Positions 31,675 through 38,539 of a stretch of 38,539 nt of DNA are shown here, piece by piece. Source of the stretch: DASSUC01 sp035650075 (GTDB lineage Bacteria > Actinomycetota > Actinomycetes > Mycobacteriales > Micromonosporaceae). Every line of letters starts with the position of its first letter. The first letter of the stretch is position 1. The position numbers were made by a program, and so were the translations under genes. The notes under the pieces are model-generated. The model was not told the origin of the DNA and searched no databases. It saw nothing but the letters and a program-made list of their open reading frames with translations. The DNA lies in NCBI GenBank assembly GCA_035650075.1, contig DASRII010000500.1, forward strand, positions 1-38,539. Reading direction: 5' to 3'.

Positions 31675-32969
31675 GTGAAGATCTCCAGGCGGCCGGTACG
31701 GGTGTCGTTCCAGAACGGGTGGATCGTCTCGCCGGTACTGGCCAGACCCTGGTAGTCGCCGATCCACCAGGCGCCGTGTTTGCCCTTCGCACCGCCCAGC
31801 GCCGGGTCGAAGGGTCGGCTGGTGACCACCTCCGGAGCGCCGAAGGCGTCGCTGAACGCCGGTGACCGGAACACCACCACGTCGACGAGGCCCTGCCGGT
31901 GCGCGAAGGTGGACAGCGCGAGCCGTCCCGCCTCGTCGATGGCCAGCTGGGGTTGGCTGTAGCTGGTGTCGTCGCTCGTGCGGGGCACCCGTCTCGGCGC
32001 GGTCCAGCGGGCGCCGCGGCTGTCCGAGACGCAGACGGCGATGTCGCTGACCGGTGCGCCGGACTCCCGGACGACGAAGGCGACCGCCGCGTACTGCCGT
32101 TGCCGGTGGGCTACCACGGCCGGCAGACCGGGCACGTTGACATCCGGCGCCACCCGGATCTCCATGACACCGGTACCCAGCCGCACCGGGCTCTGCCAGG
32201 TCAGGCCGTGGTCGGTACTGGAGATGACCCGGATGGGGGCCCGGAACTCCGGCCGCAGCCCGGACCTTGGTAAGGCCGGCCACACCCCGTAGGCGACGTA
32301 CACCGCGCCGTCCGGACCCGCGGCGACGCTCGGGGAGGCCAGCAGGGACTCGTCGGGCCCGCGTACCGCGTCGATCGTTCGCGGGGCGTCGAAACCGAGG
32401 CCGGCGTCCGTGGACCGGATGAACTCCAGCACGGCGTTGTCGGTACCGCCGGTGAACGCCGCGTACAGGTGCGTCGCGTCGGGCGGCCCGGGGGTGGGAT
32501 CGGCGGCCAGCCACGGATGGTCGAGCTTGTGGCCTCGGGTAGCCAGGGTCGGCTGCGCGAAGCTGCGACCGCCATCCTCGGTACGCCACACGTGCAGGTT
32601 GTCGGTGTTGGCGCAGACGTACCCGCGCCCCTCGGCGTCGAAGGTGACCGTGGGATCACGCCCGTTGCCGGAGTCCGCCAGGGCCCGATGGTTGCGCCAG
32701 GTCATGCCGCCGTCGAACGAGGCGTACGCGGCGATGCCCCCGCCATCGCCGTCCGCGATGCACGCGCCGAGCAGGTTGCGGGGGTCGCGCGGGTTGACGG
32801 CTACCGCCGGTTCGCCGTGCATCGCGAACCCATCCCGGCTCACCCGTACGTTTCCCGTGCTCGGCAGCTCCGGCAGCTCCGGTGGTGGCGCGGGCGGCGC
32901 GTCGCAGGCGGTCACCCCGGCCAGTGCCGTGTACACCAGTACCGAGCGGCGGGATATCGGCCGGTTCAT
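31617..32969 (-). CDS. Asp-box (sialidase-like) beta-propeller lipoprotein
   Basis: A 450-residue exported protein with a Tat-like SRRSVL start and lipobox GVTAC (Cys22). Repeated Asp-box motifs (SxDxGxTW type) are visible: SFDGGMTW, TEDGGRSF, STDAGLGF and STDHGLTW. The fold is that of sialidases, but the arginine triad cannot be confirmed, so enzymatic activity is uncertain. It starts two bases after the FtsX permease stop and is the last gene of the PadR-ABC operon, so it may be the transporter's extracytoplasmic partner. An overlapping convergent 3' end with DinB spans 58 bases. Confidence 0.78.
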   Translation of the reverse strand: MNRPISRRSVLVYTALAGVTACDAPPAPPPELPELPSTGNVRVSRDGFAMHGEPAVAVNPRDPRNLLGACIADGDGGGIAAYASFDGGMTWRNHRALADSGNGRDPTVTFDAEGRGYVCANTDNLHVWRTEDGGRSFAQPTLATRGHKLDHPWLAADPTPGPPDATHLYAAFTGGTDNAVLEFIRSTDAGLGFDAPRTIDAVRGPDESLLASPSVAAGPDGAVYVAYGVWPALPRSGLRPEFRAPIRVISSTDHGLTWQSPVRLGTGVMEIRVAPDVNVPGLPAVVAHRQRQYAAVAFVVRESGAPVSDIAVCVSDSRGARWTAPRRVPRTSDDTSYSQPQLAIDEAGRLALSTFAHRQGLVDVVVFRSPAFSDAFGAPEVVTSRPFDPALGGAKGKHGAWWIGDYQGLASTGETIHPFWNDTRTGRLEIFTQPLPADPASRATRSSRSR

Positions 32970-32971
32970 CG

Positions 32972-35425
32972 CTAGTCCGTTCGGATCCGGCCGAGCGTGC
33001 GGGGCTCCCGGCCCGCCAGCAGCCACGCCGATGCGGCGGCGAGCAGCGGCACTCCGACGAGGATGACGGTGAGGTCGACCACTGGTACGTGGGCGAGCTT
33101 TCCGCTGTCGGTGTCATGGATCGCGGCCAGCGAGAGGTAGGCGACGGCCGTACCGAGAATCGCCCCGAGCACCGCGAGCCCGCCCGCGGTCGTGGCGGAC
33201 AGCGTGCGCCGGATCCGGCGGGTGGCTCCGGTCGCGGTCAGCGTACGCAGGTCTCGTGCGCCCTCACCCCGGATCAGACCGACGGTCATGGCGAGCACGC
33301 CGAGGGCCAGTACTCCGCCCGCGCCCGTTGCCCCCACCCGGAGCTGCAACAGGTAGACCTGCGAGTCCCGAGTCTCGACGGAGAGGTCGTTCTGCACGGC
33401 CATCGTCCGGGCCGCCGCGATCTGTGCGGTGGTCAGCGGTTGGTCCGCTTCGATCAGCCAGCCGGCCCGGACCGTCTGCCATCCGCGGCGCTGTGCGGTG
33501 GCCGGATTGAGCAGCGAGTGGGGCAGCGACCGGTACGCCCGGGCGGGCATCGATACGGTGCGGACGTGGGTCGGTTCAGCTCCGTCGATGATGTCCTCGA
33601 CGTCGGAGAGGAACACCGCCGGCGTGGCCGGCAGAGCGGTCAGTACCTCGGTGTTCGAACCGAACACGCCGGCATCGAGTCCCAGGTACCGCACGAGTTC
33701 CGGACTGCCGAGGTACAGCAGGCTGCCGTCGCCCTCGCTATGGATGCCCGTGATCCGGTTCTGTTCGTCCCGGACCACTACGCCGGTGAGTACCGGCATC
33801 CGCCCACCCGGCCCGCCGTCGAACCCGGGTTCCGGCCTGGCTCGCGGGTCCATCGCCACGTCCAGGCCGATCACGGTCGGCGTACCGAGCGAGGCGGCGA
33901 ACTCGTGGACGGCCGCATCCGCGGCCGCCGCCTGGGTTGGAGTCAGGTCCGGGACGAGTTCGCCATTCCCCGGCCCGACCCGGATCAGCAGTTGGCGGTC
34001 GGACAGGTTGCCCGGACCGGCGGGGGCACTGGCGGCGCTCTCGATGACAACGAACGCCGGTACCGCCAGCGCCAGGCTGATCGCGGCCAGCGCCGCGCCC
34101 GACCGGGCCTGGTGGCGCGCGAGGTCGCGCAGGGCGAGCCGGGGCGCGACCGGCAGCCGGACACCGACCGCGGCAGCGACCCGCACCGCCCCCGGGCCCA
34201 GCAACAGCAACCCGACCACGACGGCGATCGTCCCCACGATGTTGAGCAGAACATTCTCCTTGTGGGCCAGCCGCAGGCAGACGGCGCCGGCCGCCAGGAA
34301 GAGGACGGCGAGAATGGCCAGGCCGTGCGCGGGCTTCGGCTGCGGGGGCCGCATCGACAGGGCCTGCGTGACCGGGATGCGCGCCGCGGCGCGGGCCGGC
34401 CACCAGGCGGCACCGACGGCCGTGACGACGGCCAGCAGCAGGCATGTCCCGACGAGCCACCACGGCACATCGAGCCGTCCGATCCGGTGCGCCACGGCCG
34501 GCTCCAGCCATGGAATCATCACTATCCACAGTGGAGCGGCGAGGAGCGTGCCGAGCACCGCCGCCGCGGCACCGGCCACGGCCCCGGCGGCCAGCAGCAC
34601 CAGCCGTACGTGTCGCTCGGTCGCCCCGGTCGCCGCGAGCAGGCCGAACTGGCGCCTTCGTCGTTGCGCGACCGCGATGAAGGCGGCCACGGCGACGAGG
34701 CCGACCAGGAGCATCGCCAGCGCGACGAGAGCGAACACGGTCGCCGCCGCGATGGTCCGCTCGTCCTGCTCGGGAAGCTGGCCGTTGCCGCTGAACCGCT
34801 CGTCGTTCTGCGTACTCGCCGGAGCCAGGATGGTCATGGATGTCGGCGGGTCGGCGAACGCCGGCGGGACGAGAACGAACTCCTCGGCCAGGTTGCCCGG
34901 GTTCTCCACCAGCCCGACCACCGTCCACGTGTGGCCGTCGAGCGCGAGCCGACCACCGACCCGCACGTCCAGCAGGACGCCGATCTGGTCGGTCACGGCG
35001 ACCTCCCCGGCGGCGGTCGGGTACCGGCCGGACACCAGCCTGAGCATCGGACCGCCGTACGGGCCGTGCGGATCCTGCGCCCGGATGTCCACGGTGCGCG
35101 TCAGGCCCGGCATCGGCGCCCTTCGGTAGCCGATCACGTCGATCGTGCCGAACACCCGCCGGGCCTCGGCCACCCGCTCGGCCAGGTCGCTGGAGTCCGG
35201 GACCTGCGATTGGTACCGGAACAGCTGCGACGCCGTGCCGAACCGGGCCTCGGGCGAGCTGGGCGAGTTGTACGCCGCCGCGATCATCAACAGCGCACCG
35301 GTGACGGTGACCGTGAGCAGGGCCATCACGAGCAATTGCTGGCGCCACTCTCGGCGGAACATCCGCCACGCCCACCGCACCACCGCCCGCCGCGCCGGCA
35401 GTCCCCCGTTACGCGCTCGGCTCAC
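32972..35425 (-). CDS. FtsX-like ABC transporter permease
   Basis: An 817-residue permease. An N-terminal helix (about 28-48) is followed by a large extracytoplasmic domain, then FtsX-type helices (about 240-370), a cytoplasmic/hydrophobic middle, a second extracytoplasmic domain and C-terminal helices. It resembles the two-module actinobacterial FtsX/MacB-like permeases used for export or envelope signalling. GTG 35425 overlaps the ATPase stop. The longer frame to 35578 runs into the ATPase gene and is rejected. An exact palindrome copy lies at 34525-34535. Confidence 0.88.
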   Translation of the reverse strand: MSRARNGGLPARRAVVRWAWRMFRREWRQQLLVMALLTVTVTGALLMIAAAYNSPSSPEARFGTASQLFRYQSQVPDSSDLAERVAEARRVFGTIDVIGYRRAPMPGLTRTVDIRAQDPHGPYGGPMLRLVSGRYPTAAGEVAVTDQIGVLLDVRVGGRLALDGHTWTVVGLVENPGNLAEEFVLVPPAFADPPTSMTILAPASTQNDERFSGNGQLPEQDERTIAAATVFALVALAMLLVGLVAVAAFIAVAQRRRRQFGLLAATGATERHVRLVLLAAGAVAGAAAAVLGTLLAAPLWIVMIPWLEPAVAHRIGRLDVPWWLVGTCLLLAVVTAVGAAWWPARAAARIPVTQALSMRPPQPKPAHGLAILAVLFLAAGAVCLRLAHKENVLLNIVGTIAVVVGLLLLGPGAVRVAAAVGVRLPVAPRLALRDLARHQARSGAALAAISLALAVPAFVVIESAASAPAGPGNLSDRQLLIRVGPGNGELVPDLTPTQAAAADAAVHEFAASLGTPTVIGLDVAMDPRARPEPGFDGGPGGRMPVLTGVVVRDEQNRITGIHSEGDGSLLYLGSPELVRYLGLDAGVFGSNTEVLTALPATPAVFLSDVEDIIDGAEPTHVRTVSMPARAYRSLPHSLLNPATAQRRGWQTVRAGWLIEADQPLTTAQIAAARTMAVQNDLSVETRDSQVYLLQLRVGATGAGGVLALGVLAMTVGLIRGEGARDLRTLTATGATRRIRRTLSATTAGGLAVLGAILGTAVAYLSLAAIHDTDSGKLAHVPVVDLTVILVGVPLLAAASAWLLAGREPRTLGRIRTD
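34525..34535. repeat. dispersed 11-bp palindrome TCCACAGTGGA, copy 4
   Basis: Exact copy inside the FtsX-like permease gene. Confidence 0.6.
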
Positions 35426-36141
35426 GATCTCGTCCCGGGTGCCAGCAACGACTCCGGACCCGGCCGCGGCGCGGTCTGGTCGACGACCCGGCCGTCGCGC
35501 AGGAACACCACGCGGTCGGCCCAGGAGGCCAGTTGGGCGTCGTGTGTCACGACGACGCCGGCCACGCCGTCCCGGCACGCGGTACGCAGCATGCGCATCA
35601 CCGCTTCGCCGTTGACCGAATCGAGCGCGCCGGTTGGCTCGTCCGCCAGCAACAGGTGCCGGTCCCCCACCACGGCCCGGGCGATCGCCACCCGTTGGCT
35701 CTCCCCGCCGGACAGCTCGTCGGGGAACCGGTCCGCCCGCTCCATCAGCTCGAGGCGCGACAGCAGCTCGAGCGCGGCCGCGCGGGCAGCCTTGGCCTTG
35801 ACCCCGTCCAGCTCCAGCGGCAGGGACACGTTCTCCGCCGCGGTCAGCCCGGGGATCAGGTTGAAATCCTGGAACACGTACCCGATCGAACGGCGGCGCA
35901 GCCGCGCCCGCTCGTTGCGCGACATCTTCGCCACGTCGCGGTCGCCGATCAGCACCTGGCCGGTACTCGGCTCCTCCAGCGTGCCGGCGATCGTCAGCAG
36001 CGTGCTCTTGCCGGAGCCACTAGGCCCCATCACCGCCACCAGCTCGCCCGTCCGCACCGACAGGTCCACCTCGCGCAGGGCGTGTACCTCGGCCGCCCCC
36101 GCTCCGTACACTTTGGACACTCGACGCAGCTCGAGCCTCAT
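35422..36141 (-). CDS. ABC transporter ATP-binding protein, LolD/MacB type
   Basis: A 239-residue ATPase: Walker A GPSGSGKST (39-47), Q-loop FQD, signature LSGGESQR, Walker B LLLADEPTGALDS and a switch His in VTHDAQL. The sequence ADEPTGALD and the FtsX partner place it in the LolD/MacB group. ATG 36141 overlaps the PadR stop. It powers the downstream FtsX-like permease. Confidence 0.92.
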   Translation of the reverse strand: MRLELRRVSKVYGAGAAEVHALREVDLSVRTGELVAVMGPSGSGKSTLLTIAGTLEEPSTGQVLIGDRDVAKMSRNERARLRRRSIGYVFQDFNLIPGLTAAENVSLPLELDGVKAKAARAAALELLSRLELMERADRFPDELSGGESQRVAIARAVVGDRHLLLADEPTGALDSVNGEAVMRMLRTACRDGVAGVVVTHDAQLASWADRVVFLRDGRVVDQTAPRPGPESLLAPGTRS

Positions 36142-36701
36142 CGCCGGACCCCCGTTCGCGACCGGCGAACCCCTGCCTTCCTGGGTGCCTGCACCGGCAG
36201 TCGCTTCAGGCGAGCTTCGGCCGCATCGATCCAGCGCACGACGGCCTCGATCCGGAACAGCTCGGCGTCGACCACCAGGCCGAGTTCCACATCGTCGGGC
36301 GTCATCTCGCCCTTGAGATGGGTGTACTCCTGCATCGCCTCCACCAGATGCCGGCGATGCACCTGCAGCAGGTTCGGCAGGTCGACCCCTGGTACCCGCG
36401 TCGCCACCAGCACCTTGATCACCAACTCGTCACGCGGCGGCGGTACGACGTCCGGTGGTGTCCGCAGCCACACCGCGAGTTCCTCGGCGCCTTCCGGCGT
36501 GATCGAGAAGACGTTCTGCGGGCCGTCGGAGCCGTCGGACTCGACGAATCCGTCCCGCTCCAGGCGCTGCAAGGTGGTGTAGACCTGACCGACGTTGAGC
36601 GGCCACACCTCTCCGGTCCGGACCTCGAACTCCTGCCGCAACTGCAGCCCGTACTTCGGGCCTTCGCTGAGCAGGGCCAACAGCGCATGACGTACGCTCA
36701 T
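36138..36701 (-). CDS. PadR-family transcriptional regulator
   Basis: A 187-residue regulator. The N-terminal winged helix has the PadR landmarks HALLALLSEGPKYGLQLRQEFE, VYTTLQRLERDGFVE and a wing with FSITPEGAEEL; a C-terminal helical dimerisation region follows. ATG 36701 lies five bases from a 21-base perfect inverted repeat, so it almost certainly represses its own operon, which also encodes the ATPase, permease and Asp-box lipoprotein. In-frame extension beyond the dyad is rejected. Confidence 0.9.
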   Translation of the reverse strand: MSVRHALLALLSEGPKYGLQLRQEFEVRTGEVWPLNVGQVYTTLQRLERDGFVESDGSDGPQNVFSITPEGAEELAVWLRTPPDVVPPPRDELVIKVLVATRVPGVDLPNLLQVHRRHLVEAMQEYTHLKGEMTPDDVELGLVVDAELFRIEAVVRWIDAAEARLKRLPVQAPRKAGVRRSRTGVRR

Positions 36702-36706
36702 ACCGG

Positions 36707-36727
36707 GTATGATACTGAGTATCATAC
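36707..36727. promoter_or_regulatory. 21-bp perfect inverted repeat, probable PadR operator
   Basis: GTATGATACT (36707-36716), one central G, then AGTATCATAC (36718-36727). The ATG-N-CAT outer pattern fits PadR sites. It lies between the padR start (36701) and the divergent membrane gene start (36748), so one site can control both directions. The -10 element is probably inside the AT-rich dyad. Confidence 0.8.
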
Positions 36728-36747
36728 TGGCGTCAACAGCCAGCGGC

Positions 36748-37284
36748 ATGTCCGAGACGGTGACCCAGCTCAACGCTCTGACATTGACATCGCCCGCTCC
36801 GGAGCTGGTGGAGATCCGGGACTCGGCCCGTCGGGCGGGCTGGATCTGGGCCGAGCCGCCGAAGCACCGCGACGAGTCGCGGGGCCGCGTCTTCTCACCG
36901 AAGTACCTGCTGTCCGTCCTGCTGGGGTGGTACGCCGGCGCTTGTCCGACGGTCCTCTGGGGACCGCCGTTCCTAACCTGGTTGATCGGGCCGGTCTCCG
37001 CCGGGCTGGTCATATACTTCGCGACCGCCGAGCCGGCACGCACCCGGTCCGGCGAGCGGGCGCTGGTCGAGGCCCAGGACCGGTACCGGTCCCTGACCGT
37101 CCGCACGTGGACCGACGCGACGGTGTTCGTCGCCCTCGGCGGGCTGGCCGCTCTGCAAACGCTCGACCCGGACTTCGTGCGGCGGGCCCAGCTCTCCGTT
37201 CTGGTACTACCGCCGGCCGACCAGTTGACCGGTTGGCGCACACTCCAGACGTGGACCGCACGACGTGGGCGGCGATCGGTCTGA
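36748..37284 (+). CDS. membrane protein, paralogue A
   Basis: A 178-residue protein with two hydrophobic segments (about 53-70 and 74-91) that I do not recognise. Motifs shared with the next gene are RRAGWIW followed by a Pro/Arg stretch, RTRSGERALVEAQDRYR and ATVFVALGGLAALQTLDPD. I chose ATG 36748 because the longer frame from 36709 starts within the operator. It overlaps the next gene by 34 bases. Control by the PadR-type site upstream is likely. Confidence 0.72.
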   Translation: MSETVTQLNALTLTSPAPELVEIRDSARRAGWIWAEPPKHRDESRGRVFSPKYLLSVLLGWYAGACPTVLWGPPFLTWLIGPVSAGLVIYFATAEPARTRSGERALVEAQDRYRSLTVRTWTDATVFVALGGLAALQTLDPDFVRRAQLSVLVLPPADQLTGWRTLQTWTARRGRRSV

Positions 37285-38006
37285 TCGGGTTGGCCGCGCT
37301 GACCGCCGCGGCGTTCCTGCGATACCTGTGGCGGCGCGGCTGGTGGCGCCGGACGAGGCGGGAACCCACCCCGCTCGAGTTGGCGATGATCGGCGGTGGT
37401 CGCCACCGCGTAGAGATGGCGTACGCGGCCGGGAGGCGGTTCGCCTGGCGGGTCGAAGGAAGCGCCAGGACGATGTCCGACGCGCAGCTGGACGAGATAC
37501 CGGTGACGGTGCGGCGGGCCGGCTGGATCTGGCTCGATCCGGGTACGCCGCGAGACCAGATGGCGGGCTGCTCGTCGATCCTGCTCGTGTTCCTCTGGTT
37601 GGCGACGGGTCCGACGGCGTACGACCTCGTTACCACCGTCTGGCCCCACAAGCCGAACTCCTGGCTCGGCCTGTTGTTCCTCCTCGCGACGCTCGTCGAG
37701 TGGGGTTGGCTCGCGCACCTGCTGTGGTACAAGCCCTTGCGGACCCGCGCGGGCGAGCGGGTTCTCATCGAGGCCCAGTCACGGTACCGGCACCTGCGGG
37801 GTCAGGTGCAAACGCCCACCGAGGCCACCATCTTCGTGGCCATCGGCGGCCTGGCCGCGCTGCGTGAGCTGGACCCGGAGTACGCCGAGTGGGTACCCAG
37901 CGCCGTCAAGCTATCCGAGGGATCCACTGTGGACCAGACCAGCCCGACGGAGCGAACGGCCACCCCTCGAAGGAGCGGCAGCGGTCGTCATCGGCGTACC
38001 GAATGA
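37251..38006 (+). CDS. membrane protein, paralogue B
   Basis: A 251-residue paralogue of the preceding gene. It has an extra N-terminal helix (about 6-22) and linker, then the common core: RRAGWIW (about 83-89), two hydrophobic segments (about 105-125 and 138-158), RTRAGERVLIEAQSRYR and ATIFVAIGGLAALRELDPE, and a basic tail. GTG 37251 overlaps the previous gene. The function is unknown. An exact palindrome copy lies at 37923-37933. Confidence 0.72.
   Translation: MDRTTWAAIGLIGLAALTAAAFLRYLWRRGWWRRTRREPTPLELAMIGGGRHRVEMAYAAGRRFAWRVEGSARTMSDAQLDEIPVTVRRAGWIWLDPGTPRDQMAGCSSILLVFLWLATGPTAYDLVTTVWPHKPNSWLGLLFLLATLVEWGWLAHLLWYKPLRTRAGERVLIEAQSRYRHLRGQVQTPTEATIFVAIGGLAALRELDPEYAEWVPSAVKLSEGSTVDQTSPTERTATPRRSGSGRHRRTE
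37923..37933. repeat. dispersed 11-bp palindrome TCCACTGTGGA, copy 5
   Basis: Exact copy near the 3' end of paralogue B. Confidence 0.6.
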
Positions 38007-38041
38007 CCCACAGATCGCGTCATCGTGGCTGCGGACGCTCA

Positions 38042-38146
38042 CGGTATGACGACCACGGTGGTGTCGCCGTCCTGCTGCTCGGATCGGTCGGCCAGGCGCT
38101 CATCCACCACGCGCACTGCCCTGTCGTCGTGACCCGCGGCGGGTGA
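38042..38146 (+). pseudogene. 3' remnant of a universal stress protein gene
   Basis: This frame ends GVAVLLLGSVGQALIHHAHCPVVVTRGG, the unmistakable C-terminal end of a UspA-family protein (LLGSVxQ...H..CPVxVxR). Nothing upstream in the same frame continues the family. A fragment in another frame just before (AVVIGVPND near 37980) faintly resembles a Usp N-terminus, so an internal deletion is possible. I regard it as a decayed gene. Confidence 0.65.
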
Positions 38147-38181
38147 GATCGCCGCGGTTGCGCATCGCGATGCCGGCCGAA

Positions 38182-38539
38182 TCACCCGCGGTTGGCGAGC
38201 ATCTCGGTCAGGTCGACGAGCCGGTTGGTGTAGCCCCACTCGTTGTCGTACCAGCCGAATACCTTCACCAGCTGGCCGTTGGACTGGGTCAGGGCGGCGT
38301 CGAAGACGCAGGACGCCGGATCGCCCACGACGTCGCGGGAGACGAGTGGCGTTTCGGCGTACTTCAGTATTCCCGCCAAGTCACCGGCGGCCGCGCGGGC
38401 GAACGCCGCATTGACCTCGGCGGCGGTCGCCGGCATGGCCAACTCGACGGCCAGGTCGCAGATCGACCCGTCCTCGACCGGCACGCGCAGCGCCACCCCA
38501 TCCAGACGGCCCGCCACGTCCGGCAGAACCAGGCCGATC
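38182..38539 (-). CDS. gap: glyceraldehyde-3-phosphate dehydrogenase, C-terminal part
   Basis: The last 118 residues of type-I GAPDH, cut by the window edge (5' end missing). Typical landmarks are IGLVLPDVAGRLDGVALRVPV, then KYAETPLVSRDVVGD and the terminal WYDNEWGYTNRLVDL. The catalytic Cys lies outside the window. It is the glycolytic enzyme converting glyceraldehyde 3-phosphate to 1,3-bisphosphoglycerate. Its stop lies about 35 bases from the stress-protein remnant. Confidence 0.93.
   Translation of the reverse strand, partial: IGLVLPDVAGRLDGVALRVPVEDGSICDLAVELAMPATAAEVNAAFARAAAGDLAGILKYAETPLVSRDVVGDPASCVFDAALTQSNGQLVKVFGWYDNEWGYTNRLVDLTEMLANRG

Noticed and set aside
32882..36316. Open frame of 1144 codons on the plus strand
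   Set aside because: It is antisense to the FtsX permease, ATPase and PadR genes and its translation is low-complexity Arg/Gly/Pro/Ala, the usual shadow in GC-rich DNA.
1..38539. tRNA, rRNA, CRISPR array, insertion sequence or secondary-metabolite cluster
   Set aside because: I saw no cloverleaf or GTTCGA-type T-arm context, no regularly spaced repeats, no transposase or integrase and no polyketide or peptide synthetase genes.

Overview
The window is high-GC actinobacterial DNA (roughly 60-75 % GC by eye in sampled lines). It has many GTG/TTG starts, ATGA/GTGA stop-start overlaps and typical actinobacterial families: AA10 LPMO with CBM2, xylFGH with a ROK regulator, TIGR02960-type ECF sigma, DUF2252, DUF1684. 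A Micromonosporaceae-like genus is my best guess, at low confidence. No rRNA, tRNA, CRISPR array, insertion sequence, phage or plasmid gene is visible. No gene-free stretch exceeds 300 bases; the longest is about 250 bases (23246-23493) and is packed with repeats.

Layout. (1) 1-6624: a start-less 3' remnant of a DUF2252 gene, then a co-directional cluster: NDH-2-like flavoprotein, cyclase-family hydrolase, DUF389 membrane protein, a divergent glucose-6-phosphate dehydrogenase and a GMC oxidoreductase. This block is lower in GC and poorer in GTAC than the rest and may be a separately acquired redox cassette. (2) 6685-11117: a Tat/lipoprotein Rieske protein, a membrane-anchored beta-propeller, an aquaporin lacking the usual NPA-R arginine, and a CPA1 antiporter overlapping a UBP-type zinc-finger gene. 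(3) 11151-15407: a terminator, a cellulose-type AA10 LPMO with CBM2, a membrane-anchored unknown, a Rieske oxygenase, DUF456 and an M15 peptidase lipoprotein. (4) 15401-17846, minus strand: a three-gene split ChrB operon, a phosphoribosyltransferase and DUF1684. (5) 17913-23245: a lipoprotein, a tyrosine phosphatase, an unrecognised 458-residue protein, an MFS exporter, an ECF sigma factor and an antisense-overlapping STAS protein. (6) 23285-27920: xylF-xylG-xylH-ROK, a xylose-type ABC importer with its regulator, behind a complex control region. (7) 27938-31674: DUF2568, a SufR-like regulator divergent from a DUF2231 pair, a VOC protein, ComB and DinB. (8) 31617-36701, minus strand: PadR - ABC ATPase - FtsX permease - Asp-box lipoprotein operon, with a 21-bp perfect inverted repeat at the divergent start of two paralogous membrane proteins (36748-38006). 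(9) 38042-38539: a universal-stress-protein remnant and the 3' part of gap.

Signals not explained by genes. An 11-bp palindrome, TCCAC(A/T)GTGGA, recurs exactly five times across the window, with more one-mismatch copies, which is far above chance for this composition. Several other perfect dyads sit at promoters or starts: 16729-16742, 23357-23374 and 36707-36727 at control regions, 24600-24650 between xylF and xylG, and 14698-14754 at a stop-start junction. Assignments rest on reading motifs and family resemblance; no searches were run.
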